Notes: generated by a model not told the origin, from the sequence alone. Shown: positions 36,702-46,401, numbered from the stretch's first letter. The stretch: 64,000 nucleotides of DNA from Synechococcus sp. JA-2-3B'a(2-13) (GCF_000013225.1 NC_007776.1:887277-951276); one strand, 5' to 3'. Made by a program: numbers and translations.

Positions 36702-37193
36702 CTATCGATAGTTGACAAATTGCAGCGCCACCGGGTAGTCCTGCTGCCTAAGCATTTGAATGACCGCCTGTAGCTCGTCTTTATCCTTGCCGGAAACGCG
36801 CACCAGATCCCCTTGAATGGCGGGCTGCACCTTCTTAAAGTTGTCGCGGATTTGCTTGGCAATCTGTTTGGCCAGCGTGGCATCAATGCCCTTTTTCAGG
36901 TGAACCACCTGGCGCACTCGGTTGCCGCCGGCGCTCTCTGGGGGTTGGAAGTCGAAGATCTTCAGGGATAGACCCCGCTTGGCCGCTTTGGTAAGAAGCA
37001 GATCCCGAATGGAGTTGAGGGCCATGTCGTTGGCGGTGGTGATGGTCAGGGATCCCTCCTCCAGCTCAATTTCCGTCTGAGTATCCTTGAGGTCGTAGCG
37101 CTGTTTGATCTCCCGCCGGGCTTGATCCACAGCGTTCACCAGTTCCTGCCGATCGAAATCACTGACGATGTCAAATGAGTAGGTAGAGGCCAT
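36702..37193 (-). CDS. YajQ family nucleotide-binding protein
   Basis: A 163-residue protein of the YajQ/UPF0234 family, proposed to bind cyclic di-GMP or tRNA/nucleotides. It begins [20 protein letters not shown] and has [36 protein letters not shown] and the end [12 protein letters not shown], all family hallmarks. It is convergent with the hemW-like gene. No partner is suggested by context. Confidence 0.93.
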   Translation of the reverse strand: MASTYSFDIVSDFDRQELVNAVDQARREIKQRYDLKDTQTEIELEEGSLTITTANDMALNSIRDLLLTKAAKRGLSLKIFDFQPPESAGGNRVRQVVHLKKGIDATLAKQIAKQIRDNFKKVQPAIQGDLVRVSGKDKDELQAVIQMLRQQDYPVALQFVNYR

Positions 37194-37310
37194 AAACCTT
37201 ATCTTCGCTATCGTTCAGTATCTTAAGCCCTCAGCCAAGCAGGGATCCCTAACTCTCGGAGAAGCTACAACAGGTAGAGGGATCCCAGTCCAGATTTACG
37301 GAGAAGCAGG

Positions 37311-38147
37311 ATGGCCGATGTTGTTTTAATTACAGGCGCTTCTGAAGGCATCGGCAGAGCTACTGCCTTTACCTTTGCCCGTGGGGGTTACCGATTGGCG
37401 CTGGCTGCCCGCACTGCCGAAACCCTGAAGCAAACGGCCATCGACCTAGAGCAAAGCCTCAACGCCGAGGTCTTGGCCGTTCCCACCGATGTCACGCAGC
37501 CAGAACAGGTGCAAAACCTGGTGGAGAGAACCCTAGAACGCTATGGCCGCATCGATTGCCTGATCAACAACGCCGGCATCTGCATGAGTGGCCCTTTTTT
37601 GCAAACCACCCCGGAGCACTGGCAGGCTTTGATGGCGGTCAACTTTTGGGGCTACCTCCACACCATCCGAGCCGTGCTCCCCGACATGTTGAAGCGCAAA
37701 AAAGGCCAGATCATCAACGTGGGATCCATTGGCGGCAAAATGCCCCTGCCCCAGATGAGCGCCTATTGTGCCAGCAAGTACGCGGTCAGTGGGCTGACAG
37801 AAGCGCTGCGTCTGGAACTGCAACCCCAAGGGATCCAGGTAATTGGCGTCCATCCGGGCATCGTCAGCAGCAATTTCCTCAAGCGAGCCATTTTTCTGGA
37901 TGAGGTGGGGCCAGAGTCCTCTCCCGATGGCCACTCCCAAACCTCAGGTGGCAAAGCCCGCGAGCAAATGCAACAGGCGCTGGAGAGTTTTTGGGTCAGC
38001 CAGCCGGAAGAAGTTGCCGAAGCCATTTGGGATGCCGCTCGCCAGTCCAAGTCAGAGGTGGTGGTGGGCATGGCCCAATGGGCGGTAGGAGCTTACACCC
38101 TCTTCCCCGGATGGGTCGGCTCATTGCTCCAGAATGTTCCTCGCTAG
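37311..38147 (+). CDS. Short-chain dehydrogenase/reductase
   Basis: A second classical SDR, 278 residues. It has TGASEGIGRATAF at the front, NNAGICMSGPF, the catalytic Ser in NVGSIGGKM, YCASKYAVSGL (YxxxK) and HPGIVSSNFLKR. The C-terminal 60 residues (QQALESFWVSQPEEVAEAIW) end in a hydrophobic stretch that may contact the membrane. The substrate is not predictable. It is unrelated in context to the SDR at 3.8 kb. Confidence 0.85.
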   Translation: MADVVLITGASEGIGRATAFTFARGGYRLALAARTAETLKQTAIDLEQSLNAEVLAVPTDVTQPEQVQNLVERTLERYGRIDCLINNAGICMSGPFLQTTPEHWQALMAVNFWGYLHTIRAVLPDMLKRKKGQIINVGSIGGKMPLPQMSAYCASKYAVSGLTEALRLELQPQGIQVIGVHPGIVSSNFLKRAIFLDEVGPESSPDGHSQTSGGKAREQMQQALESFWVSQPEEVAEAIWDAARQSKSEVVVGMAQWAVGAYTLFPGWVGSLLQNVPR

Positions 38148-38275
38148 CCCATTGGATCGGTCGAGAGTTCTGGGGCGCTGGATGAGCGATTCTGCAGACC
38201 CAGCGATAGCAGGAAGAAGGCTAAACTTCGGTATAGTTTGAGGTACGGTTAAACACTGGTATTGACAGCGGAAGT

Positions 38276-38641
38276 ATGGTTGAATCTGTGCCTTCTCCTT
38301 CCGGTACCCACCAGCACATCTTGATCGTGGAAGACCGAGATGGCCGCCGTACCCAGGTGCTGGGATCCGCCAAATACTTCATCGGTCGGGACTTGGCGAA
38401 CGACATCTGTCTCAACTCTCAGTATGCCTCCCGCTACCACGCCATGCTGCTGCGGATTCCCGCCGAGCGAGAGGGAGAATATTGCTACCGCATTTTGGAT
38501 GGGGATCTGGAAGGTCGCCCCAGCACCAATGGCTTGTTGATCAACGGCCAGAAATTGACCACCCACCAGCTCAAGTCGGGGGATGTGATCACCTTTGGCC
38601 CCGATGCCAAAGCCACCTACAAAATCGTTAAGGCGCCCTAG
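38276..38641 (+). CDS. FHA domain protein
   Basis: A 121-residue single forkhead-associated domain, which binds phosphothreonine. Core motifs are YFIGRDLANDICLNSQYASR, YHAMLLRI, STNGLLINGQ and GDVITFGPDA. The key Arg and Ser/Asn of the phospho-pocket are present (GRDLAND, SRYHA, TNG). It probably reads Ser/Thr kinase signals; the partner is unknown. The last 14 bases overlap the 3' end of the convergent flippase gene. Confidence 0.9.
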   Translation: MVESVPSPSGTHQHILIVEDRDGRRTQVLGSAKYFIGRDLANDICLNSQYASRYHAMLLRIPAEREGEYCYRILDGDLEGRPSTNGLLINGQKLTTHQLKSGDVITFGPDAKATYKIVKAP

Positions 38642-39974
38642 GCCCAGCTCTCTGCAGAGAGCGCAGCTGCCCCCGAATCAACAGCAGCAAAGCCAGCACC
38701 AAGGCCATCTCCGACAGCAAGGTCGCTAGGGCCGCCCCCTGCCAACCCCACCTTGGGATCCAAACCGCATTCAAAAGCCCATTCAGCCCCAGAGCCATCA
38801 GTTGCAGACGGCTGCGGGGCTTTTGCAACCCTGCTCCAGTGAGCAGGTGAGATAGCAAAAGGTGGATCCCTTCCAGCAAAATGACCGGGCTGAGCCAGCG
38901 CAGGATGAGGGCCGTTTCCCGGTAAGCCGATCCCAGCACCCAGGGGATCCCGTAGGATCCCAGGGCCAGCCCCAGAGCAGCCAAACTGCCGTAGCCCACC
39001 ACCCAAGGGGAAAGGTGACAGGCGTAGCGCCAGCCTTGTGGGAGTCCTTTTTGGCCTTGGCGGCACAGCTCGGCAAAATGGCTGGTGAGCAGAGCAATCA
39101 TCGGCGTTTGCGAGAAGTTGATCACCCGATAGGCAGCGCTGTAAAGACCCCCCGCTGCTGCTGAGGCCAAACGGGGCAAGAGCAGCTTATCCAAATCGGT
39201 GAAGGTTTTCACCGCGGCCAGCCCCACCGCAAAGTCCCAGCCCGCTGTCAGCCGTTCCCGCAGATCTCTCCAGCTCAGGGCCAAGGGGAGAGAAGGCTCG
39301 CTCCACCGTCCCATCCCCCTCGCGATCAGCAGCAGCACGACCAACACCATCAGGCCGTACAGAACAGCCCATTGCACCAGGGATCCCCAGCCCAAGGCCA
39401 CCGCCAACAACACTGCCCCCAATCGCCCCAGCGCCATGCCCGTGTCGATGAGGGCTACCCCAGCAGCCTGCTCTCTCCCGATCAGGATCCCCCTGTACAC
39501 CTCTGGCACCGCGATGAACAGCAGATCGCTCAAAAGCAATACCCCCACCACCGCTGCTGGCGTCCCGGCCAGCCAAACGCTCAAGAGGGGCCACAACACC
39601 AGCGCCATCCCCCCACAGCCCAATCCCGCCAACCATAAGCTGGGGCCAATCCCCTGGGTGCAAGTCGGGGATCCCTGCCGGCTGAGGCGCTGGATCAGCA
39701 GTTCCGATTGGCCCAAATAGCCAAACGGGGCGGCCAGGTTGCTGCAGGCCAAGATGGCAGAGAAAACCCCGAAGGCTTCCGGCCCCAACAGACGGGCCAA
39801 CAGGATGAAATAGGCCCCGGACAACCCCAGGCGCAGGCCATTGCCCACCATCAGCCAGGCAGCCTGGCGCAGCCGTTGTTGTTCTGCTCTATCCACGCTG
39901 CCACTCCTGGACGAGGCTTGCCGCAGCCAGGGATACTGGATGGATGCTGAGACTGCCTGCCCGAGAGCGGGCAT
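38628..39974 (-). CDS. Polysaccharide flippase-like membrane protein (MOP superfamily)
   Basis: A 448-residue integral membrane protein with about twelve helices. It resembles the Wzx/RfbX oligosaccharide flippase group: ARLLGPEAFGVFSAILACSN near the first helices and TDLDKLLLPRLASAAAGGLY in the middle. Probable role: moving lipid-linked sugars across the inner membrane. No glycosyltransferase genes lie next to it. The start at 39974 is uncertain; it is 47 bp from the divergent mrdA start. Confidence 0.75.
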   Translation of the reverse strand: MPALGQAVSASIQYPWLRQASSRSGSVDRAEQQRLRQAAWLMVGNGLRLGLSGAYFILLARLLGPEAFGVFSAILACSNLAAPFGYLGQSELLIQRLSRQGSPTCTQGIGPSLWLAGLGCGGMALVLWPLLSVWLAGTPAAVVGVLLLSDLLFIAVPEVYRGILIGREQAAGVALIDTGMALGRLGAVLLAVALGWGSLVQWAVLYGLMVLVVLLLIARGMGRWSEPSLPLALSWRDLRERLTAGWDFAVGLAAVKTFTDLDKLLLPRLASAAAGGLYSAAYRVINFSQTPMIALLTSHFAELCRQGQKGLPQGWRYACHLSPWVVGYGSLAALGLALGSYGIPWVLGSAYRETALILRWLSPVILLEGIHLLLSHLLTGAGLQKPRSRLQLMALGLNGLLNAVWIPRWGWQGAALATLLSEMALVLALLLLIRGQLRSLQRAGPRAP

Positions 39975-40021
39975 CTCCTCTCGATTTTGGGTGTATCGGT
40001 TGCAATTCTTCTGGCAATTTC

Positions 40022-41923
40022 ATGGCCAAACTCTACCCCGTCAGCAACGCCGCGCGAAGCCCCCACACCTTGGCAGGACGGGATCCGCAAGCCCTGTTCT
40101 CCCCCCATTCCAGACCGCCTGCCCCCCGCCGGGTACTTCCCCCACCCCTGCCGGACGGCGGTAGCCCTCGCTGGCTGGGATCCGCATCGGCCAAAACGGT
40201 GGGGCAGGGCTATCGGGCCGTTGTCTTGCTCTCGCTGACCAGTCTGCTGCTGTTTGGAGGGCTGGGATCCCGTCTGGCCTACCTGCAGCTAGCGCGCACC
40301 CAGTATTACCGCCAGCTGGCCGATACCAACCGCATTCGCCTGTTGCCCCAGCCGCCAGAACGCGGACGCATTGTGGATCGCAACGGCGTATTGCTGGCGA
40401 GCAGCCGATTGTCCCACTCGGTCTTCCTCTGGCCTCTGGTGCAGTCGCGGCAGCGCTGGCAGGAGATGATCCCCAAGTTGGCAGAATACTTGAACATGGC
40501 CCCCGAGGAGATCGCCCAGAAACTGGAACAGGCCGGATATCGTTCCCCGTTTCCCGTGCGCATCCTGCGCAACGCCAGCCCCCAGGTGGTCATTCAACTG
40601 GAGGAGATGAGCCGCGAGCTGCCGGGGGTGATGGTGGAGGCGGAGACGGCGCGGTTTTATCCCCATGGCGACTTGGCTGCTCACCTGCTGGGCTACACCG
40701 GCGAGATCCCCCTAGAGCAACTGCGGGCCGACCCTAGCTATCGCCTGGGGGATATCGTTGGCCTGATGGGAGTGGAGGAATTGTTCGAGAACCATCTGCG
40801 CGGCCAATGGGGCGGGCGACAGGTGGAGGTGGACGCCATGGGAGAGGTGCTGCGGGTGCTGGGGGAACAAGCGCCCCAACCGGGCAACACCCTGCAGCTC
40901 ACTTTGGATGTGCGGCTGCAGCAGGCGGCAGAGCGGGCCCTCGGCCAGCAAAAAGGAGCGGTGATCGCCATGGATCCCAGCGATGGCTCGATCCTGGCCA
41001 TGGCCAGCTATCCCACCTTTGATCCCAACCTCTTTTCCAGCCGCATCACCCAAGCCCAGTGGGAGAGCCTGCAGCAGCAGGATTTTCCCTTCCTCAACCG
41101 CGGCCTGCGGCCCTATCCCCCCGCCAGCACCTACAAAATCATCACCACCGCTGCCGGGATTGAGTCGGGAGCCTTTCCCCCGAATACGGTGCTGCAGACC
41201 GGCCCCTACATCCAGGTGGGAGGATGGCGCTTTTGGGACTGGAACCGGGCCGGCTTCGGGCGGCTGAACTACCGGCAGGCGATGGCCTACAGCAGCGACA
41301 CCTTTTTCTACCAAATCGCCCTCGGCACCAAGGCTGCCCCTTTGCAAGAATGGTCGCGCCGCTTTGGGTTGGGACAACTGACCGGGATTGGCCTCAAAGG
41401 GGAAGCCGCGGGTCTGGTGCCGGATGCTGAGTGGAAGCAGCGCCACTGGCGCGAGCCCTGGTATGTGGGCGACACGGTCAACATGTCCATCGGCCAGGGA
41501 TTTATTACCGCTACGCCGCTGCAAATGGCGGTGGTAACGGCGGCAGTGGCCAATGGGGGCTGGCGGGTGCGCCCCTTGCTCTCGCACCAGGTGATCCCGG
41601 AAAGCCCTGTGCCGCTGCGCCAAAAGGTAGGTCTTTCCCCTGCCACCCTGGAGATCCTGCAGCAGGGGCTGCGAGATGTCGTGGTTTACGGCACTGGCGG
41701 CAACGCCAACCTGGGGCCAGGATTTCCCCCAACGGCTGGTAAAACCGGCACCGCAGAGGATCCGCCGCGGCGATCCCACGCTTGGTATGTTGGCTATGCT
41801 CCCTACGACCGGCCCGAATTGGTGGTCGTGGTCTTTCTGGAAAACAGCGGCGGTGGGGGTGGATCACGGGCCGCTCCCATCTTTCGAGAGGTGATGCGGG
41901 CCTACTTCCGACCCGAGTCGTGA
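40022..41923 (+). CDS. mrdA: Penicillin-binding protein 2 (elongasome transpeptidase)
   Basis: A class B PBP that cross-links peptidoglycan in cell elongation, anchored in the inner membrane. The 633-residue protein from the ATG at 40022 has a Pro/Arg-rich cytoplasmic start, one helix (VVLLSLTSLLLFGGLG) and a dimerisation domain with ERGRIVDRNGVLLAS. The transpeptidase domain has PASTYKII (active Ser), YSSDTFFY and KTGTAED. It is divergent from the flippase gene, not next to rodA. PBP2 rather than PBP3 is inferred from DTFFYQIALG and overall arrangement. Confidence 0.92.
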   Translation: MAKLYPVSNAARSPHTLAGRDPQALFSPHSRPPAPRRVLPPPLPDGGSPRWLGSASAKTVGQGYRAVVLLSLTSLLLFGGLGSRLAYLQLARTQYYRQLADTNRIRLLPQPPERGRIVDRNGVLLASSRLSHSVFLWPLVQSRQRWQEMIPKLAEYLNMAPEEIAQKLEQAGYRSPFPVRILRNASPQVVIQLEEMSRELPGVMVEAETARFYPHGDLAAHLLGYTGEIPLEQLRADPSYRLGDIVGLMGVEELFENHLRGQWGGRQVEVDAMGEVLRVLGEQAPQPGNTLQLTLDVRLQQAAERALGQQKGAVIAMDPSDGSILAMASYPTFDPNLFSSRITQAQWESLQQQDFPFLNRGLRPYPPASTYKIITTAAGIESGAFPPNTVLQTGPYIQVGGWRFWDWNRAGFGRLNYRQAMAYSSDTFFYQIALGTKAAPLQEWSRRFGLGQLTGIGLKGEAAGLVPDAEWKQRHWREPWYVGDTVNMSIGQGFITATPLQMAVVTAAVANGGWRVRPLLSHQVIPESPVPLRQKVGLSPATLEILQQGLRDVVVYGTGGNANLGPGFPPTAGKTGTAEDPPRRSHAWYVGYAPYDRPELVVVVFLENSGGGGGSRAAPIFREVMRAYFRPES

Positions 41924-42238
41924 GCCCTAGCTTTCTGTCGGATCCGAGCCAACTGGGTATATGCAGTCTCTTGTCTCCCAGAAAATTGCGTTAAGATCCC
42001 CTAAAACCCCTTGCCCAGCAGGCTTCTGCCCTAACTTAGCTGTAGAATATGTCAGTGATTTGGAGCTCAACTGCCACAATCCTGCCATTCGCGCCAGTGG
42101 CGCCTTGGCGCATTGCAGGGCAAGCCCCGCTCCCACACACTGAGAACACTCTGGGCCGTGGCCGCTCTGCAACGCCTGAGCGAATCCGCGATCCAGGGAA
42201 CGCTCTAACTTTATTGCCTAACTCAAAAGGAGATCAGG
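41924..42238. other. Intergenic region upstream of HU gene
   Basis: 315 bp between mrdA and the HU gene. It should hold the HU promoter; AT-rich parts lie at about 41,975-42,060. No gene or strong hairpin is recognised. Confidence 0.4.
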
Positions 42239-42544
42239 ATGAACAAGGCAGAACTTGTTGATGCCGTCGCTCATCGCGCCAATGTAACCAAAAAAGAAGC
42301 GGAGGCTGTCATTTCGGCAGCACTGGAGATCATTGTCGAAGAGGTCGCATCCCGCGATGAAAACGGTGAACCCAAGGGGAAGGTGATCCTGGTGGGCTTC
42401 GGCTCCTTTGAGGCTCGCAAGCGCAAAGAGCGGGAAGGTCGCAACCCGAAAACCAACCAAAAGATGGTGATCCCAGAGAGAATCGTCCCCACTTTTGCGG
42501 CGGGCAAGTCATTCCGCGAAGCAGTAGCAGGGGGGAAATCTTAA
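42239..42544 (+). CDS. hup: HU-type DNA-binding protein
   Basis: A nucleoid-associated histone-like protein that bends DNA as a dimer. The 101-residue sequence starts MNKAELVDAVAHRANVTKKEAE. It has VILVGFGSFEARKR and the DNA-arm signature GRNPKTNQKMVIPE, then FAAGKSFREAV. Between helix 2 and the first strand, SRDENGEPKGK is a few residues longer than in E. coli HU. AGGAG lies before the ATG. It is followed 36 bp later by the cobD-like gene, perhaps by read-through. Confidence 0.96.
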   Translation: MNKAELVDAVAHRANVTKKEAEAVISAALEIIVEEVASRDENGEPKGKVILVGFGSFEARKRKEREGRNPKTNQKMVIPERIVPTFAAGKSFREAVAGGKS

Positions 42545-42579
42545 TTTCGCCGGGTTGGGACTCGGCTGCTGGGTAAGGC

Positions 42580-43713
42580 GTGGAGCGGCCTCGACACGGT
42601 GGCAATTGGGCTTGGGGAGCAGCAATCGCTGGCTGCTCTCCCCAGGAGATTCTGGATTTTTCGGCCAGCTTGAATCCGCTGGGCCCACCGGAATCGGTCT
42701 TGCAAGCTCTGACTCAGGCGCTGTCTGCAGCAGACCCGGTTGTAATCAGCCGCTACCCGGATCCCGACTATCGGGACTTGCGCATCTGTTTAGCCAACCA
42801 TTGGGCTGTCGATCCCGAGTGGATCTTTGTGGGCAATGGGGCAGCGGAGTTGCTCACCTGGGCAGCCCGGGATGCGCAAGGGCGGGAGGTATGGCTGCCC
42901 CAGCCTGCTTTTGGGGATTATGCGCGGGCTCTGCGGGCAGCAGGGGCGACCATCAAGCCGCTGCCTTTTTTCCCCGGCCAGGGATCCGCCGGTTTTACCC
43001 TTCTGCAGGAACCCCTTCCGGTGGCAGGCAAGGGAAACCGGGTGCTCTGGCTGAACAACCCTCATAACCCGACGGGCTGGCTGATCCCGCAGCAAGATAT
43101 CCTGCCTCTCCTGCCCCAGTTCGACCGGGTGGTGGTGGACGAGGCTTTTATGGACTTTTTGCCGGGGGAGCCCACCCTGAGCTTAAACTCCAGCCCGTCG
43201 GCAATGCCCCGCAGCCAAACCTTGATCCCCCACCTGGCGGCTCATCCCAACACCATCGTCATCCGTTCCCTCACCAAGTTTTTCACCCTGCCCGGCTTGC
43301 GCATTGGCTTTGCGGTGGGGCACCCGGATCACTGGCAGCGCTGGCGGCAGTGGCGGGATCCCTGGAGCGTCAACGGATTGGCGGGAGTGGCAGTGGCGGC
43401 AGCTTTGGCCGATGAGGACTTCCGCCGGCGCACCTTGGCCTGGCTACCCGTGGCCCGAGAGCATTTGTTCAGGGGTTTGCAAGCACTGCCCGGCTGGGAT
43501 CCCTGGCCTGGTCAAGCCAATTTTGTGTTGGTGCGCTGCCCTGGCTCTGCCACGCAAATTCAGCGGGCGCTGCTGCAGCGGCACCGGATTCTGGTGCGGG
43601 ATTGCCTGAGTTTTCCCGAGCTGGGAGATCGCTACCTGCGCATTGGCCTGCGCACCCTGCCGGAGCAGGAGCAGTTGTTATCCGCCTGCCGGGAGATCCT
43701 GGAGAATAGCTAG
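42580..43713 (+). CDS. cobD: Threonine-phosphate decarboxylase-like aminotransferase fold enzyme
   Basis: A PLP enzyme of the class I/II aminotransferase fold, 377 residues, most like CobD/CobC. That enzyme makes aminopropanol phosphate for cobalamin side-chain assembly. Motifs: HGGNWAWGAA at the N terminus, FSASLNPLGPPESV, NPHNPTGWL, VVDEAFMDF, and SLTKFFTLPGLRIGFA with the PLP lysine. Histidinol-phosphate aminotransferase is the main alternative, but HGG and FSAS.NPLG favour CobD. The GTG start at 42580 has a weak ribosome site. Confidence 0.85.
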   Translation: MERPRHGGNWAWGAAIAGCSPQEILDFSASLNPLGPPESVLQALTQALSAADPVVISRYPDPDYRDLRICLANHWAVDPEWIFVGNGAAELLTWAARDAQGREVWLPQPAFGDYARALRAAGATIKPLPFFPGQGSAGFTLLQEPLPVAGKGNRVLWLNNPHNPTGWLIPQQDILPLLPQFDRVVVDEAFMDFLPGEPTLSLNSSPSAMPRSQTLIPHLAAHPNTIVIRSLTKFFTLPGLRIGFAVGHPDHWQRWRQWRDPWSVNGLAGVAVAAALADEDFRRRTLAWLPVAREHLFRGLQALPGWDPWPGQANFVLVRCPGSATQIQRALLQRHRILVRDCLSFPELGDRYLRIGLRTLPEQEQLLSACREILENS

Positions 43714-43738
43714 GGATTTTTCTGCGGGAGAAATTCTC

Positions 43739-44398
43739 ATGCCCGAAGCTACCGCCTTTTGGCCGGAATGCAACGCCCCTATCGTGCGGGGGGTGGCCCA
43801 TTACAGCGATCTGGAGTTGCTGCGGGCCTTTCAACGGCAGCCGGAGGTGGCCCGCTACTTCATCAGCCTGTTTTGCCGCTACTGCCAGTGGGTGGACGGG
43901 ATCCTTGCCGAGCATCTGCCGCCCGAGCAGTGGGCTGCCTATCGAGAGCAGGTTTGGTTGCGGCTTTACCTGCGCCTACAGCGCCTAGATGTCCACAGCC
44001 TTGTGGAAGAAGCGGCTGGCGAAGGGGATCCTGTGCTGCGACCCTGGCTGGCGGAGCAAACCCGTGAGCTGATCCAATCCTTGGATGGGATCCCCACCCG
44101 CCCTCAAGCTTCTTGCAGTCTCGACTCCACCAGAGGCGGGGCGAAGTCCTCTCTTTCACCGGCACTGGCCTGTTATTTGACTGCTGGTTTGGATACCCTG
44201 CCGGGGGATCTGCGCTTCATTCTGCTGCTGCGGGATCGCTTTGGCTGGCCACCGGTTCGCATTGCCGACCAACTCAAGGCTGACGGATATTACCTCGCCC
44301 CAGAAGACGTGGATGCCATCGTTGCCTCTGCCCGCCAGATCTTGCTTCAGAACCTACCGACAGATGTGCGTGCCCTCTATCTGGAGGCAAAGCCCTAG
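43739..44398 (+). CDS. Sigma-factor-like conserved protein
   Basis: A 219-residue protein I cannot name firmly. Residues 15-45 (HYSDLELLRAFQRQPEVARY) look like sigma-70 region 2.1, and the end (LLLRDRFGWPPVRIADQLKA then DVDAIVASARQILL) could be a region 4-like helix-turn-helix. This suggests an ECF-type or degenerate sigma factor, an inference. It starts 25 bp after cobD on the same strand. The next gene, 162 bp on, encodes a one-helix membrane protein that could be a partner. Confidence 0.5.
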   Translation: MPEATAFWPECNAPIVRGVAHYSDLELLRAFQRQPEVARYFISLFCRYCQWVDGILAEHLPPEQWAAYREQVWLRLYLRLQRLDVHSLVEEAAGEGDPVLRPWLAEQTRELIQSLDGIPTRPQASCSLDSTRGGAKSSLSPALACYLTAGLDTLPGDLRFILLLRDRFGWPPVRIADQLKADGYYLAPEDVDAIVASARQILLQNLPTDVRALYLEAKP

Positions 44399-44560
44399 AA
44401 GACTGCCATAGCCCTGTGGCATGGTGGTTTATGGCAAGGTATGGGGCGCTGGCAATCCTTGTTCCCAAGGTGGGTTCTCCTGTTAGGCTGTTTCCGGCTG
44501 TAACAGTGGATCGGCATTGTTTGCTCTCCGACTTTACATCAAGTTGAGTGTGGGCTGTCT

Positions 44561-45562
44561 ATGAGTCCTTCTCCGCTTCCCCCAGACCCTACCCAACCCC
44601 TGTCTCCGGCACAGCAGTCCCATTCACATCCAGTTCCTCAACTTGCTCTTCAGGAGGCGCTGAGCCATCTGCATTTGGATGTGCTGAAAGAACTGGAGCG
44701 ATTCCGCCTCTGGCAGCGTTTGCAGCGCATGGACTCTGTCCCGCCCCCACGAGCAGGTCAGCTTGGGAATACCAGCTCTGTACAGCGCCCTTCACCTGTG
44801 CTCATTCAAGAGGTGGTGGAAGACTTGGAAGAGGAAGAGATGCCGCGGCCCTCCGGGGCCTTTTCGCCCCTCTGGGTCTTGCTGCTGTGGGTGCTTTCCT
44901 GCGCGGGGATTGGCTTTGGGGTGCGCTGGCTGATCTGGCCGGAAGAACTGTCCCTGCCCCAAAGTGCTGCCAGCAGGGCGGAAGAAGGGATCCCTGCCCA
45001 GGTGGATCTGGCCCAGTTGCCCCTGATCCCACTGGAACCGGTGGAAGGGCAGGTGGGAGAGGAGTTCTATTTCGGTGGCTTGGATCCGGATCGGCTGGCG
45101 CTGGGCTTGGCGGCCACCCCGGACTGGAAGGACTTGCAGGTGGATCCTCTTCAAGGCGTTCCTAACCTGCTGGACAGCCTGCAGACCGACTTGGCCTTGG
45201 CTTCCAAGGAACCCTCTCCCCCCAGCTTGCAAACGGTGGAGCAGTTGGCAGCCAGCCTGGAGCGCCCGTCCCAACCTTCATCGCCTACTTCTGCGGGATC
45301 CCAGAACGTGGTGCCCCTAAGCGAAAACAACATAGACTCCCTGGGGCCGAACCGCGGCGAGGGAACCTTCTTGGTGCTCACTACCTACTCGGGAGATGAG
45401 AGCTTGGCACGTGCTCGAGAAGTTTCTGATGGGGCCTTTGTCAAAGATGTGAATGGCCAGAAGTTTGTGCAGTTGGCAGCATTTGAGCAACTGGAGTATG
45501 CCCGCTATCATGCGGAAACCCTGAAAAATAAGGGCTTTAACGTTACGATTGCTGAGCAGTAG
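44561..45562 (+). CDS. Membrane protein with SPOR-like C-terminal domain
   Basis: A 333-residue protein with a Pro-rich cytoplasmic N terminus, a helix at residues 103-125 (SPLWVLLLWVLSCAGIGFGV) and a long Ser/Pro-rich periplasmic region. It ends in about 65 residues that look like a SPOR-type fold (FLVLTTYSGDESLARAREVS, GQKFVQLAAFEQLEYARYHA, LKNKGFNVTI). SPOR domains bind denuded peptidoglycan glycans at division sites. The assignment rests on pattern only. It follows the sigma-like gene on the same strand. Confidence 0.55.
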   Translation: MSPSPLPPDPTQPLSPAQQSHSHPVPQLALQEALSHLHLDVLKELERFRLWQRLQRMDSVPPPRAGQLGNTSSVQRPSPVLIQEVVEDLEEEEMPRPSGAFSPLWVLLLWVLSCAGIGFGVRWLIWPEELSLPQSAASRAEEGIPAQVDLAQLPLIPLEPVEGQVGEEFYFGGLDPDRLALGLAATPDWKDLQVDPLQGVPNLLDSLQTDLALASKEPSPPSLQTVEQLAASLERPSQPSSPTSAGSQNVVPLSENNIDSLGPNRGEGTFLVLTTYSGDESLARAREVSDGAFVKDVNGQKFVQLAAFEQLEYARYHAETLKNKGFNVTIAEQ

Positions 45563-45571
45563 CTTTGAGGA

Positions 45572-46375
45572 CTACAGATCCCGAATCCAAGGGATCCGAG
45601 AGAGAGGTAGCCGCCGCCAGATCCCTTCACTTCCTTCTGGATCGAGCAGGCGCCAGGCCAGCAACCCGGTTGCCGAGAGGAAAACCAGGGCCAGCAACAA
45701 CGCAAGGGCATTCTGTAGGCTTTTCAAAAAGGGCCAGAGGCGGGCTGTGATCGGCCCCACCTGAGCAGCTCCAGACCGCTGCCGCGCCTGGGCGGGGGGG
45801 TTCCCGGAAGCTGGAGAGGAACTCAAGGGACGGGCAGGTGGAGCGAGGGTAGAGGACGTCAACTGGGCGGCAGGAATGGGTGGCCCTGGTAACCGATTCA
45901 AAGCCATAACCACAGCCTGAGGGCGCTGCTGCTGACGCATCCACCGGTTCAGCTCTGCCAGAGAGATGGCACAGAGGTTGTTGAGACCCAGACCCTGAAT
46001 TCGCCCCACCAAAGGCCGGTCGTTGCTGACCAAAACCACCAGCGTTCCCGGCTGCTGCTGGGCCAGGGCATAGGCGCATTCGGCAATCGCTTCTTCCAAA
46101 CGTACCCTCATGGACTGATCGCCGGCACCGGCGCCACCCACCAGGGCACGGGCTTCTGAGACGGCAAACCCCAGGCTGGGCCAGTGGCGCAAAAACTCGC
46201 GGGCTGTCGATTCTTCTTGGGGATCAATAGCCTGCCGGCTCAGGCGTTCTAGCTCGGCCATCACTGCCTGCGGCAGCACACACACCCCAAATCGAGCCCA
46301 CTCTTGCCATAGAGCCAGACGACCGGCCAGGATCACCGGGCTATCGAAGACGAGGAGAGGCGGGATCTCGGCCAT
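45572..46375 (-). CDS. PIN-like domain protein with C-terminal membrane helix
   Basis: A 267-residue protein. Residues 1-140 look like a PIN-type nuclease fold: LLVFDSPVILAGRLALWQEW at the start, VCVLPQAVMAELERLS, and LVVLVSNDRPLVGRIQGLGL near the end, with Asp residues in the usual places (FDSP, SNDRP). A Pro/Ala-rich linker leads to one helix near the C terminus (ALALLLALVFLSATGLLAW). The start is the ATG at 46375; a longer frame upstream overlaps purN and looks artefactual. Function unknown; a membrane-tethered RNase is inferred. Confidence 0.65.
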   Translation of the reverse strand: MAEIPPLLVFDSPVILAGRLALWQEWARFGVCVLPQAVMAELERLSRQAIDPQEESTAREFLRHWPSLGFAVSEARALVGGAGAGDQSMRVRLEEAIAECAYALAQQQPGTLVVLVSNDRPLVGRIQGLGLNNLCAISLAELNRWMRQQQRPQAVVMALNRLPGPPIPAAQLTSSTLAPPARPLSSSPASGNPPAQARQRSGAAQVGPITARLWPFLKSLQNALALLLALVFLSATGLLAWRLLDPEGSEGIWRRLPLSRIPWIRDL

Positions 46376-46401
46376 GGGATGCGCCAGCGTTGGACTTAAC
46401 C

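Noticed and set aside
40712-41779. Long antisense frame over mrdA
   Set aside because: Shadow of the GC-rich mrdA gene with biased composition; no conserved motif.
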